Source: Bilabrum cf. latius
Taxonomy: Eukaryota > Bigyra: Bicosoecida > Bigyra > Bicosoecida
NCBI GenBank assembly: GCA_965178125.1
Contig: OZ237736.1
Coordinates: 682,001 to 746,000 of the forward strand
DNA: 64,000 nt
Reading direction: 5' to 3'
Shown: one piece after another, positions 44,628-54,148 of the stretch
Numbering within the stretch: the stretch's first letter is position 1
Layout of the letters: every line of letters starts with the position of its first letter
The notes under the pieces: generated by a model
Databases searched by the model: none
What the model was told of the DNA's origin: nothing
Seen by the model: only the letters and a program-made list of their open reading frames with translations
Made by a program: the position numbers and the translations under genes

Positions 44628-44954
44628 TTACATGAAATTGATGATAGCTGAAACGCCTAGCCCGGCAGGCAGCATTTTGGCTCCATTGGGTATGAATCGG
44701 AGAAGCCAATACACCACGCTGCCGATCGAGGCAGTGCTCCATAGCGCCGTAACAACCCTTTCTTCATCGAGTAGTTCGGCGTACATGGGGGTAAAAGTCT
44801 GGAACATTGCAACTGGCCGCGGGGTATCCTCGAACTGGGTAACGCCGGTGCCGACCATGCGAGAAATGGCGCGGGGGACAGGCGTGAGTCCGTTGCGACA
44901 GGCGTGAATCCGTTGCGACAGGCTCGTATCGCAACCGAAATCTGGTTTTCTCAT
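44628..44954 (-). CDS. Small membrane protein (putative)
   Basis: A 108-residue frame from ATG 44954 to TAA 44628. The C-terminal third contains two closely spaced hydrophobic stretches (ASIGSVVYWLLRF and MLPAGLGVSAIINFM). The frame also extends upstream, so the start is uncertain. No homologue recognised. Confidence 0.45.
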   Translation of the reverse strand: MRKPDFGCDTSLSQRIHACRNGLTPVPRAISRMVGTGVTQFEDTPRPVAMFQTFTPMYAELLDEERVVTALWSTASIGSVVYWLLRFIPNGAKMLPAGLGVSAIINFM

Positions 44955-45038
44955 GCGACAGGCAGCAGTACCAAGGGACGGAGGCAACTTGCAGTATCCT
45001 TTCCCGCCTTTGTTTGAAAGATAATAGTGTAATAAAGC

Positions 45039-45788
45039 ATGGATGCAGCAGGCGATGGTGAGAAAGCAGTGGCAACAGCAGGGGATACCAGTGCAGTTGC
45101 TCTGCCTCCCAAGCACCCAGCAGGGGCTTCTAGCAAGAAGCAGCCATCCGCCGCCATCGGTGCACCAGTGGATAGTGGCACAGATAGTTACGATGAGTTT
45201 ATCGGGCAGTTGCACCGCGGGATTTCACGCGAAGGAGCAGGAGAGGCGCCCACTGCCATGGCGCCAAGCAGAGCAGCGCAACCCTCGATTGAGGGGGGGC
45301 AGCCTTTAGCGGCAACCGCGGGGGAGGAATCAGCAAAGGAACATGCTTCTGAAGCAGATCCTTCGATCAGTGATCATGTTGTATTGCCCCGAGAGGCAGC
45401 AAGTGGAGCGGGGGCGGGCGCAGCTGCACTCGCTGCCTCACATCGATCTCGAGAGCGTGGCAAACCTAAGGTAAAGGTAACAAGGGCAAGGAGTAAGCGA
45501 GGTGCTGTATTACAATGGGGTTTCACTGAGGCGGTAATGATTGTGCATGCCCTGCGCTTCGGCTCTCCGATGGTGGACGGGTGGCTGCCAGAGCATGCGC
45601 CTGGCGATCAAACCATGGAGCCTGAATTGGATCGGAGGAGGATGCACAAGCAATTAGATCGGTTGCTTGATGGTTTGAACCTCTATATTGGCGAGGCAGC
45701 AGCGGTGCCTACCAGCGATCCCGCAGTGGTGGATGATCAGGAGATTCCAAATGCGATGGACGCAGAGAGCTTGGGTAGGATTGAATGA
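45039..45788 (+). CDS. Hypothetical protein, basic and Ala/Ser-rich
   Basis: A 249-residue protein from ATG 45039 to TGA. A disordered Ala/Ser/Glu-rich N-terminus is followed by a basic patch (RSRERGKPKVKVTRARSKRG) and a helical C-terminal domain (QWGFTEAVMIVHALRFG, MHKQLDRLLDGLNLYIGEA). No TAG. Divergent from the putative membrane protein. Confidence 0.55.
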   Translation: MDAAGDGEKAVATAGDTSAVALPPKHPAGASSKKQPSAAIGAPVDSGTDSYDEFIGQLHRGISREGAGEAPTAMAPSRAAQPSIEGGQPLAATAGEESAKEHASEADPSISDHVVLPREAASGAGAGAAALAASHRSRERGKPKVKVTRARSKRGAVLQWGFTEAVMIVHALRFGSPMVDGWLPEHAPGDQTMEPELDRRRMHKQLDRLLDGLNLYIGEAAAVPTSDPAVVDDQEIPNAMDAESLGRIE

Positions 45789-45892
45789 ATGAACGAGCAG
45801 AATTTTGTTATCAATCCATCACTCGATCCGAAACCCTGCCAAGTACGACTGCCAATCAGCGAATCAGTGTGGCAGCACGGCGCCAAAGCCAA

Positions 45893-46315
45893 TCACAGCT
45901 CCTCAATGATGGCGGGGGGATCTTCCTCGCTTGGATCAGCAGCCATTCCCCAGCTGCGCTTTGGAACTTTAGGTACATCGCGCTTGATCACGGTACTGGG
46001 TTCCAGAACGGCGTTGAGGATGGCGGTAATGCACATCGGCTTGGGCTTTCGCGCGGGTAGCGTTTGCAGCCACAGCGAGAAGGTAGTTTCTCCGCCGAGC
46101 TCTTCGTACTTATCAACTAGATCTTGGTACGAATCAATGCCGTGGGTGTGCAGCGCCTTGAACAGCTTGCCCTTCATGCCTCCGCGTAGGCAATCGATTG
46201 CATTGAGCGGTGGCGGATCGCTTGTGCTGTACCGCTGCACCTTGGTAGCGAGTACCCCAGTGCATGCGAATGTTGAAGCGATCACAAGCAGGAAACTAAT
46301 GCCCCGAGAAATCAT
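45893..46315 (-). CDS. Secreted or membrane-anchored hypothetical protein
   Basis: A 140-residue protein from ATG 46315 to TGA 45893. The first 23 residues (MISRGISFLLVIASTFACTG) are a good signal peptide or anchor. The rest (GKLFKALHTHGIDSYQDLVD, GGETTFSLWLQTLP) has no recognised motif. Last gene of the element, next to the right inverted repeat. Confidence 0.55.
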   Translation of the reverse strand: MISRGISFLLVIASTFACTGVLATKVQRYSTSDPPPLNAIDCLRGGMKGKLFKALHTHGIDSYQDLVDKYEELGGETTFSLWLQTLPARKPKPMCITAILNAVLEPSTVIKRDVPKVPKRSWGMAADPSEEDPPAIIEEL

Positions 46316-46396
46316 TCTTGCTGATTAATTTGTGCGGTAAACGGCGGTGCGGGATGAGCGAACTCACAGAGAACCTTCCCCAGATCGGCGCTCCCC

Positions 46397-46697
46397 TCCC
46401 GCGTGGGGACCCCGCAGAATAATATGGAGACCCCCAAATTTCTCTCCTCTGCAAGAGGAATAGAACCCGAGATGTGAAACGTAGCAGTGTAACTCAGTGC
46501 GTAATTTTTGGCAGTTGAAAATTTCACCTGCAAAAAAAATGATTTTTCAGCAACTTAAATTTCCACCCTCTACCCGTTTTATGGAAAGAATTACTTATAA
46601 CAAAAGAAAAATGTACATAAAAAATACCCTACTCTCACACACCACATACCAGGGGGACCTCCAAATTGGAGGTCCCCCTGGTATGTGGTGTGTGAGA
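46397..46697 (-). repeat. Right terminal inverted repeat
   Basis: Reverse complement of 18568-18868. The inner boundary is in the CCCGCGTGGGGACCCCGC stretch. The strong identity between the two ends suggests a recent insertion or ongoing homogenisation. Confidence 0.9.
46633..46697. repeat. 65-bp perfect palindrome at right tip
   Basis: Same palindrome as at the left tip: two 32-bp arms around a single central base. It ends directly at the target-site duplication. Confidence 0.9.
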
Positions 46698-46702
46698 ACT
46701 CA
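46698..46702. repeat. Right target-site duplication (ACTCA)
   Basis: Identical to 18563-18567 and adjacent to the right tip. Confidence 0.8.
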
Positions 46703-46984
46703 GACCCCATAGCTGATTGAATCCGACAGAGTCTTCGCTTGTCATCGCTCGTTCTGGTCGATACCTGGGAAGGTTGGTTGCATAGGCACGCTAGACTGGC
46801 AGCCTCGCAACTAGAGCTCGGCTGGCTCCTGGGCTGCTGTAGGGTTGGCTTGTCTTCATCGTCACGATGTTCTTGGAGCCCATCGAGAACTCTGCAGATC
46901 GATGATAGGCCTGTGCCAATCTTTCGGACATTTCCGTGTGATCAGACATGCATAGATAAAATGAGTACCATGTTTCACGGATTA
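46703..46984. other. Intergenic host DNA right of the insertion
   Basis: About 280 bases between the element and the end of family gene F3. No gene is seen. Confidence 0.4.
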
Positions 46985-48859
46985 TCAATTTGGTGTCTGC
47001 ACATGCACCTACGTTCTGGCAACCATGCCAGCGCGCCCCCCATCAGTTGCAGTGCCTTGTGCACCGGGTGCCACGCCATGCCGCTCTTCCTCGCTGCCCG
47101 CACCAGCACCGCGTGGCCTAGGTCGCTTGCTCCCTATCGGGAGTCTGGACATGCTCACACCAAAGGTTTGTGTGCCCCTCATGTCGATAGATCTGGTGCT
47201 ATCCTGCGGCAGCAACGCCGGCTGGGTGGCAGCCGTCGGCGGCAACGAGCCCGCACCGGCAGAGGGTTGGATGGCGTGCGGTGCGCCAGCTAGAGAGGGA
47301 GTTTGGACGGATGATGCACTAGGCTGCACTGGCGCCGTCGCGCGAGTGCGCCCACTTTGGCTGCTTTGGCCGCTTTCGAAGAGCATTGTAAGCGATTCCA
47401 CCGCAAGCGATTCGGCGGACGAGGCCGAGGAGGCGCTCCCACCCCCTTCACTCTTTGAGTCACTGTTGTCCCGCGCACGGCCTGCGCCGACAAACTGACT
47501 GTCTACTGCCCTGTGCCTGTTCACGTGCTCGTCCAATCGGGAATATCCGCCCGACAGAGAAGCACTCGAGCTGCCGACATGGCTGGCCCCAGACCCGAAG
47601 CTAGTGACGGGAGAGTGGGGTCGCTGCCGAAGCTCATCCAGAATGTGGGTGTTGCTGTACGAGCTGCCCCTGGAATCCACTCGCACGCCATCGCTACCAA
47701 GCACCGCGCTGGGAAGGTCCCCCTGGCTGTCAATCTCCGCCCCGATCCCGGAATCCAAGTCTTTGGCCCGCTCGAGTCGGGTGCCCTCTGTCTGCTCCTG
47801 GAACGAGTCTCCTTGTCGCGGGTATCCGGGAGCCAGTAGGGTCTAGGTGCTCCCACCGAAAGTCGCCCTGGGTACGTTGCCCAGGTACGGCTGCTGCGTC
47901 ATGGTGTCGCTCCCTGGGAGGGCGGTGCCCGGAGGACCCATCACAGCAGCTCCTACGCCATTCTCGTGCTGCTCAAACGCAACGTTTTGAAGATTCCTTG
48001 CCGCCTCTGGGATCAAATTGCGGGAGCTGGAAGACTAGCGCGGATGCATCATTGATGGAACCCCTGTGGCCTGCGAAGACGACGGGGTAGCAACTATCGG
48101 TGCTTCACCAGAATCAGCAGAGTGGGTCCGGTGCATTGGTCTGCCTGGCGGGATTGAGAAGCCCCTGCCCATCTGCTGGCTACCGGCCGACGTGTCTCTA
48201 GCCATTGGAACGTCCGCACCCACCCCGATCGACCCAACTAGCGGGACCATGGCTCTGCCATGCGGCCCCATCCCCATGCTGGAGTCTGCTATCATGCCCC
48301 CCAACAAATGGCGACTGGACGGTGTCGAGAGCCGGCTATGCCTCAGGAAAGCAGCGGCGTTGGTCCCCATGCCATGCCCAGCGGGTTGAAAGCCACTGCC
48401 ACTGCCGCTACTGATGCTACTGCTGCTGCTGCTAGAGCTGCGAGGAGGAAATGAGGCCGGGGCGGGAGGTACCGGGTAGCCCTGGCCCAAGTCCAGCGGC
48501 CCGCCCTGCACATACGAAGCGAACGGTGCCGTCGCGTGCACTGCACCAGCCACACCCCGCTGCATCTTGCGAAGGATGCTTGACGAGTCCTAGACAGAAG
48601 TGGAGACCTGCGAGCTTTCGCTCTCCCCGCCCTCGTCGCTCTGGCTGTCGTGCGAGTAGGGGGAATGCCGCGGCCTGCGGGAAGATGGAGCACGCTGCCT
48701 GCCAGACATTCTGCCGTGCGTTCCGTTGGTGGCACTCCCTTGCTCCGATTTGATCTTTTTCGGTCTGCCTACGCGCCGCTTGCCTGTCTTGCCAGGCGGT
48801 CTTCCGAGCTTCTTTGCGGCAGGCTCCCTGTGGGACACAGGGCCTTTGCCCCCCTTACC

Positions 48860-48902
<43 letters not shown>

Positions 48903-49663
48903 CCGCCATCGATGCCCTTGCCGACGTTGCTACTGCCACCCCCTCCGGCGACCTTGGTCTTTTGGTGCGCCCTGGGCGTCTCTCCCCGGCGCACCATCCT
49001 CCTGTCTTCCAGCCTAGCCCTCGCATAGGGCAGGTAGCCGTCCGCCGGGGCGGTCTGCAGCTCCCTCGGCATATTTTCGAGCACACCGGCAATGACCGCT
49101 TCGCCCATCCATTTTGTGAACCTGCGAGGCGGAGCGATTCGCTGGGGAGAGAAATGGATGGTGTATTTCAGGCATTGGTCTCTTGAGCAGCTTGGCAGCT
49201 GGCTTGCTCACTGGTTCTTGGACGTTCCGAGCTTGCCCTCAATCTTCTTGGACTCCTCCGGGAACCACTTCCCACCGCCGCACTTCGAGCGGTTCAACGC
49301 TTTCTACCGAGAAGCGAGCAAATACCGCAAGTCAGTTTCATCGTCTGTCGCGGCTTGTGCGGCGGCTTCGGGCGGTGCTATAGCGCCACGCTCCTGCTTG
49401 AGCTCCACTGCAAGGTGAGCAATGGCCCGGACATGGTTGACGTAATCAACCCCTTTCATCCCACGAATCTTCGTGCGGTCCTCTGCGCTAAGAGTTTCCA
49501 GAATTCCTTCTGGGCCTCTCTAATTAATCTCCTGCAGCCACATATCGACCTGCTGAAGGTGGTCCATAGTCACGTCGTGGGCATCGTGAGCGATCTCTCC
49601 TGCTGCCGGTTCTGCACTCGATGCGCGTCTCTAGCTTGCATTCGGTCGTAAACCGCTCGCCAT
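46985..49663 (-). CDS. Family member F3: conserved core plus AT-hooks, two exons
   Basis: An 862-residue protein. Exon 1 is 49212-49663 and exon 2 is 46985-49121 on the minus strand; the GTGAGC donor and CTCGCAG acceptor restore the conserved GTSKNQ-FTKWMGEAVIAGV junction. The core reads MWLQEI, GMKGVDYVNHVRAIAHLA, LNRSKCGGGKWFPEE, then VLENMPRELQ. After it come two AT-hooks (LGRPPGKTG and VGRPKKIK), a poly-Ser run encoded by a GCT trinucleotide repeat on the plus strand (48867-48900), and a long Ser/Gly-rich tail with a late basic patch (SKRPRPRG). TGA stop. Nuclear DNA-binding role likely but inferred. Confidence 0.72.
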
Positions 49664-50163
49664 TATATCGCTTGCTTCCATAGTAGTACGTCTGCGAAGT
49701 ACCATCGATACGAGCGAACTATTTCATGGAAAGGATGCGCCGGTGCAGCAATGTAATGTCCAGCGAGCAATGGGCTCATGGTGCCGATCAGATTGGCCTT
49801 CAATGTATGAAATGATTGGTGCAGCACCAGCTTTCAATACTTTGCCACTGCTGGGGTACGCGATGGAATGGTCCCGGTCGTGGCAAAACTGCTAGCTTGT
49901 TTGCGGCTACACGGGTACTGAACGGGGCAAATATACGTCTCCTGGCCACACGACTTACAAATTCAATCGATGATTTGTTTATAGATGACCAAAACCGCGC
50001 AAGCAGCCAGGTTTTCGACGGCCGACGTTCCGTTTGCACCGCCCGAAAATCGAATTACAACTAGATAAGCCCACGTTACAAAGCAGACAAGCGCCGATCG
50101 ATCGACGATTGCACGCCGACCCCCTTGCATCTCAGCTCCAGCAAACATGAGACCAAAGCGCAT
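49664..50163. other. Intergenic between F3 and F4, no gene seen
   Basis: About 500 bases without a convincing frame. It should contain the F3 promoter (F3 is read leftward from 49663) and the F4 3' end. Confidence 0.35.
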
Positions 50164-52515
50164 TCAATTGGCTGATACCTTGCGCACCTTAATGGGCGGC
50201 ATGCCGATGCTTGACTCGAGCGCAGCGGCTGCACAGGGCGGTCTGAACCTGCCTGCCGCGCCTCTTGCACGGCTGGTACCCCCTTCTTTGCCCATCATCG
50301 ACACCGATGAGTATGGCTGAGGCTGCTCGTACGTCTTTGCGTAGCTGTTCATCGTGCTTCGGGACCGCTTCATGCCTAGTCCGGCGCCTGCATGTGCACC
50401 CACACGCCGCTCAAGCCCATCGACACGCACGACACTGGGCCCAACGCTGCCTCTATGCCGCTCCTAAATTCCTGTAGCTGTGGCGGGCTTGTTTTTCCTT
50501 GGGCTTCCTGCCTGCATGCGATCGAAGTCGCCGAGGGAGGAGGAGGCCAGACCCGCGCTCCGAGGAGTCTCCGTGCTGCTCCCTCTGCCGGTGGCGATGC
50601 CCAGCCAGTGATGCCCGCTCGACCTGGTGTGCGAGGCAAGGCTGGTCTGGTCTGTGGCCACCAAAGAGGACACGGGTGGATACTGGCGCATCAAATCGGC
50701 TGGGCGAGGCGCCATGGTGACAGCCACCGCGGTCTGCTTGGAGGCCTCTGGCGACAGGTCTGTACTGCACGCACAACTCATGAGGCTATGCTGCCGTGAC
50801 GACGAAGACAAGCCATGCTGAGGCATAGGGCTGGAAGCCACGCGCTTAATCTCATGGCAGGGGCCGAGTCCGACAGAGAGCGTGCGTCCTAGCGGGTGAT
50901 CGAACCTCGGCCGCTTCGGAGCAAGAGCCTCGCGCTCGCCCACCACGGCACCATCTTTTGTCACCTCGCTGTCGATAGTTTTCATGTGCTAGGCATGGTC
51001 AGCCACCGTGTTTTGGCTATCCAAGCGCCTGCCTACCCTGCCAGTGCCTTCTTCCTCATCCTCCTCGTCTGAATTGTTGTCGTCCATGACCACTTGGACG
51101 CTTGGTAGCGCCTCACTGCTGCGTGGTCCCAACCATAGCTGCTCGCTCAAGCGTTTCGATGAGTCCTACCCGCTAGTGGATTGGCCGTCAGGTCTCTGCA
51201 GACTCCCTCGCTTCACGTCAGCTTGAACGACCCCTGCTAAGCGTGTGGCAGCAGTTGCGCCAGCAATGTCTGCCTTACGCTCCACATTACCGTCTGAGCC
51301 ATGCAAATTTTTGCCTGGCTCGGCACCGAAATGCTGCAACATCGCTTGCAGCATGCCTGCTCGTGATTGTCCATGGCGGGTGAATGGGCTAAAGCCCGTG
51401 CTTCGTGTGCATTTCGCAAGCTGCTCCCCACTCCTCGGGATACAATCACCACCGGTGCTAGCCCAGTACTGCACCATTGCTGTGCCGTGCACCGCGGTAG
51501 AGCTGAGTTGCGAGACTCCACCCGAGCGTGCACTGTATCTAGTTGCTTGCTCTCCCCAGCCGGACTACATCTTTGCCAGCGCCTCGATTGCGTCTGCTTC
51601 TGCCATTGAGTCCGCCTTCAGATCCTTACAGCTGTTAGTGCTGATACAAGCAGGTACAAGTGATTGGAGGCACACTGCTGGTTGATTTCCAGGCACTGAG
51701 CATAGCCCGTGCTACCCATCGCGACCGGCAGGAGGTCGGTCTGGGGGTTGGTCGCTTCCCTGCCTAGTGAAGGAGCTGCTAGTTTGTAGAATCTACGAAT
51801 CGCCGTTACTCACTGTAGACCGGGCATGCGCTTGGCAACCGCTGCTGGTCTCGGACGACTTCTGAGATTTGGACACCTCACTCGAATCTGGATTGCCCAC
51901 CTCCGTTGAATCTGCAGTCTGTCCGTTGCCCAAGCCCCTGGCACCTATCTGATCGCGGGACTTGTGGCCCTTTTCAAGACATTTTCGAGCGAACTCCATA
52001 TATTCTGAAGGGGGGGTGCAACGCAGAACCTCGGGCAGGTCTTCTCGTACACCTGCTACAATGGCAAAGTTCATGTACTTCGTGAAGGTGTTCTTTCTGG
52101 CACCGTGCAGCGAATCCGGAGGAACTAGACATTTCTCGATTGTCTTCGCTACATCTGGAAACCAAGGCTTGCTACCATTCTTGGAGCGGTTCACAGCCTT
52201 CGACCTCGCTGCAAGCAGCGCGCGAATTCTGATGTCGTCGCGAAGCTTCGAATCTGGATCGGACGCTTCGTCGCGCTTGGCACGAAGCTCAATTGAGAGC
52301 TATGATATTGCTCTGATGTGATCAATATAGTCTTGGCCCTTGCTAGACGATCTCTTCGGCCCGTGGTTGATACCGAGCGGCTCGAGAATTCCCACAGGGC
52401 TGAGCTCTACTATTTTCACCAGCCACTGCTGCAGAAAAGCCTAGATCTCGCCCTTAGAGCCCCCTCTAGCATCTTGGTTATCTTGAGTTACACTCTACCG
52501 TAGTACTTGAGGCAT
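50164..52515 (-). CDS. Family member F4: conserved-core protein
   Basis: A 783-residue protein in one frame from ATG 52515 to TGA 50164, with many TAGs read as Gln. The core (about residues 30-165) reads LQQWLVKIVELSPVGI, SSKGQDYIDHIRAISQLSI, AVNRSKNGSKPWFPDVA, NTFTKYMNFAIVAGV and LPEVLRCTPPSEY. The tail is Ser/Thr/Gln-rich with an acidic patch (DDNNSDEEDEEEGT) and a nuclear-localisation-like APKRPRF. It ends PPIKVRKVSAN. It is the third of four tandem same-strand paralogues counted along the strand. Confidence 0.7.
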
Positions 52516-52727
52516 CGTTTGTCCCGCTTGGGTGCAACAGTGTATTGTGTGGGTGGCAGAAAAAAAGATGGCAAAACACAGCCGACCCGGATTCCGGATT
52601 CCAGACCATCGGTCCCCTATACGGAATCTTTGAGCCAGAGAGATAACGGCCACCACTAGACCACACCTTTCAATGTATGCTTGCCTTCTTCATATCGGCC
52701 ACGGCGCATCTGATCCAAGTCGCTGTC

Positions 52728-53807
52728 TCAACAAACCCGGCGCTTCTTCCCCGCACCAGCTTCGTGGCCTGCAACACTAGCAATGCGCTCTGGGTTTATG
52801 CCACGGTCCAAGCTACACGGTGATACAGGCCGTTTTGACCCCAAGCGCTCACTGCTAGTGCTGGCACCAGCATCGCCCGCCTCACCTGAAGCCCCCACAC
52901 TGCCAGAGCTGGCACCAGCATCGCCCGCCTCACCTGAAGCCCCCACACTGCCAGAGCTGGCACCACCAGCTAGCATACTTCTGCTACTCGATCCCAACCC
53001 TGCGACCAATGGAGTAACTGGCAGCCCTGGCAACGATCTACAAGACTCGCTGAGGGATACGTCACAAATGTCATGCCCCTCCCCGCGATCCTCCCGACTC
53101 CAGTAGCTTCTCGTCGTCAGCCCAGACGCACCTGAAGCACCTGAACCGCTCGATCCGTTTGAACCGCTAGATTCCGATCGATGCATCGGGTCGTGCATTT
53201 GGATCTGCATGTCACCAGTATTATCATGTCTTTGCTGGTCAAGCTCACTAAACCCGTCGGAGGTTTCAAGTTGCCCGCGTGACGAGGACGAATCCTCACT
53301 GGCAGCAGCCTCTCCTTGTCCTTCACGGTGCCTTTGAAGGTATTCGTCTGGAGGAGCCTACTGCAGAATATCAGGCATATTCTCTAGTACGCCTGCAACT
53401 ACGACTTCATTCAGGTACTTCGTGTACACATTCTTCGCCTTGCCCTGCGAGAAACTTGGCAGCCGAACTGTGTCCAGTAGCTGGGAACAAATCTCCTGGA
53501 ACCAAGTTCGCCTTCCTGCCGTTGATCGATTGACGGATTTAGACAGTTGTGCCAGAAGCTCCCTAAGCTCCTCAGTTCTTTCCTGCTTGCCAGTGGCTGC
53601 TTTTCGTGTCGATGCAGCAAGGTGGGCAATCGCTCGAAGCCTGTTGATGTAATGAAGACCTTTGCTGCCTCTCCACCTCTTCCCTCCTTTGACTGGAGAA
53701 TCTAGTCTACCTACTGGAGCATCATTCTGGATCCGCTCCAGCCATGCACTCAAGTAGTCGTTGATATCTTGGTGCCTCTGGGATTCGCTCGGTTCCGGCT
53801 TGCTCAT
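52728..53807 (-). CDS. Family member F5: conserved-core protein
   Basis: A 359-residue protein from ATG 53807 to TGA 52728; the start is chosen because F6 begins with the matching MSTPE (here MSKPE), although the frame opens at an earlier ATG (53882). Core: LSAWLERIQ, GSKGLHYINRLRAIAHLAAS, KSVNRSTAGRRTWFQEI, AKNVYTKYLNEVVVAGVLEN, then TAG and APPDEYL. The tail has two GASSGSVGASGEAGDA repeats and ends in GKKRRVC. It is the closest relative of F6, with the same C-terminal signature (RLGSKRP followed by SP). Confidence 0.7.
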
Positions 53808-54148
53808 TGCGCTCGCAGGAACTTTCTCCTTAGGACTGCCTGCAGTGGAAGATTTGGATTGTCCAGCAGGGCATATACACATAGATGGAAATGTTGCAGC
53901 CCGATCGTCTCGTCTTGAGGCGAAGTTCGTATACCAAAACCAGGTTGAAGATCACACGAATTGAATGTGCAATTGCCTGGGCCTTTAGGCCTAGTTCTGC
54001 TTTGTTCTATCTGTCAAGCACTTTCTTGGCAATCTTCTAAGATCTTCTTACCTGAAAGCTTGGCATTGCAGATCTATCGGATGGATTCCATCCGCTCCGC
54101 TTATTCTAAAAGTAACGCGCAGTTTTTGTACGTGGGCGGCCACGGGTT
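53808..54148. other. Intergenic between F5 and F6, no gene seen
   Basis: About 340 bases. The open frame upstream of the F5 start enters this interval, but no other coding signal is seen. Confidence 0.35.

Larger units (their letters stand above)
18568..46697. mobile_element. Integrated virophage / polinton-like virus, complete, 28.1 kb
   Basis: The boundaries are set by near-identical terminal inverted repeats of about 300 bp and a flanking 5-bp duplication. Inside are the hallmark genes of virophages and polinton-like viruses: packaging ATPase, cysteine protease, penton, major capsid protein, TVpol-helicase and rve integrase. The order ATPase, protease, penton, MCP on one strand is that known for mavirus. 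Base composition is AT-rich to about 41.6 kb and GC-rich beyond. No core gene is interrupted by TAA or TGA if TAG is sense, apart from a possible 2-nt slip at the end of the protease, so the element looks recent and possibly functional. Confidence 0.9.

Noticed and set aside
18568-46697. CRISPR-like array or tRNA cluster in the element
   Set aside because: The repeats seen are iterons and direct or inverted repeats without regular spacers, and no tRNA-like fold was found by eye.
46312-46712. Short ORFs inside the terminal inverted repeats
   Set aside because: They occur in both repeats, overlap the palindrome, and have no motif or plausible promoter; they look like chance frames.
48800-49030. 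Plus-strand poly-Cys/Leu ORFs over the GCT repeat
   Set aside because: Shadow of the poly-Ser run of F3 on the minus strand.
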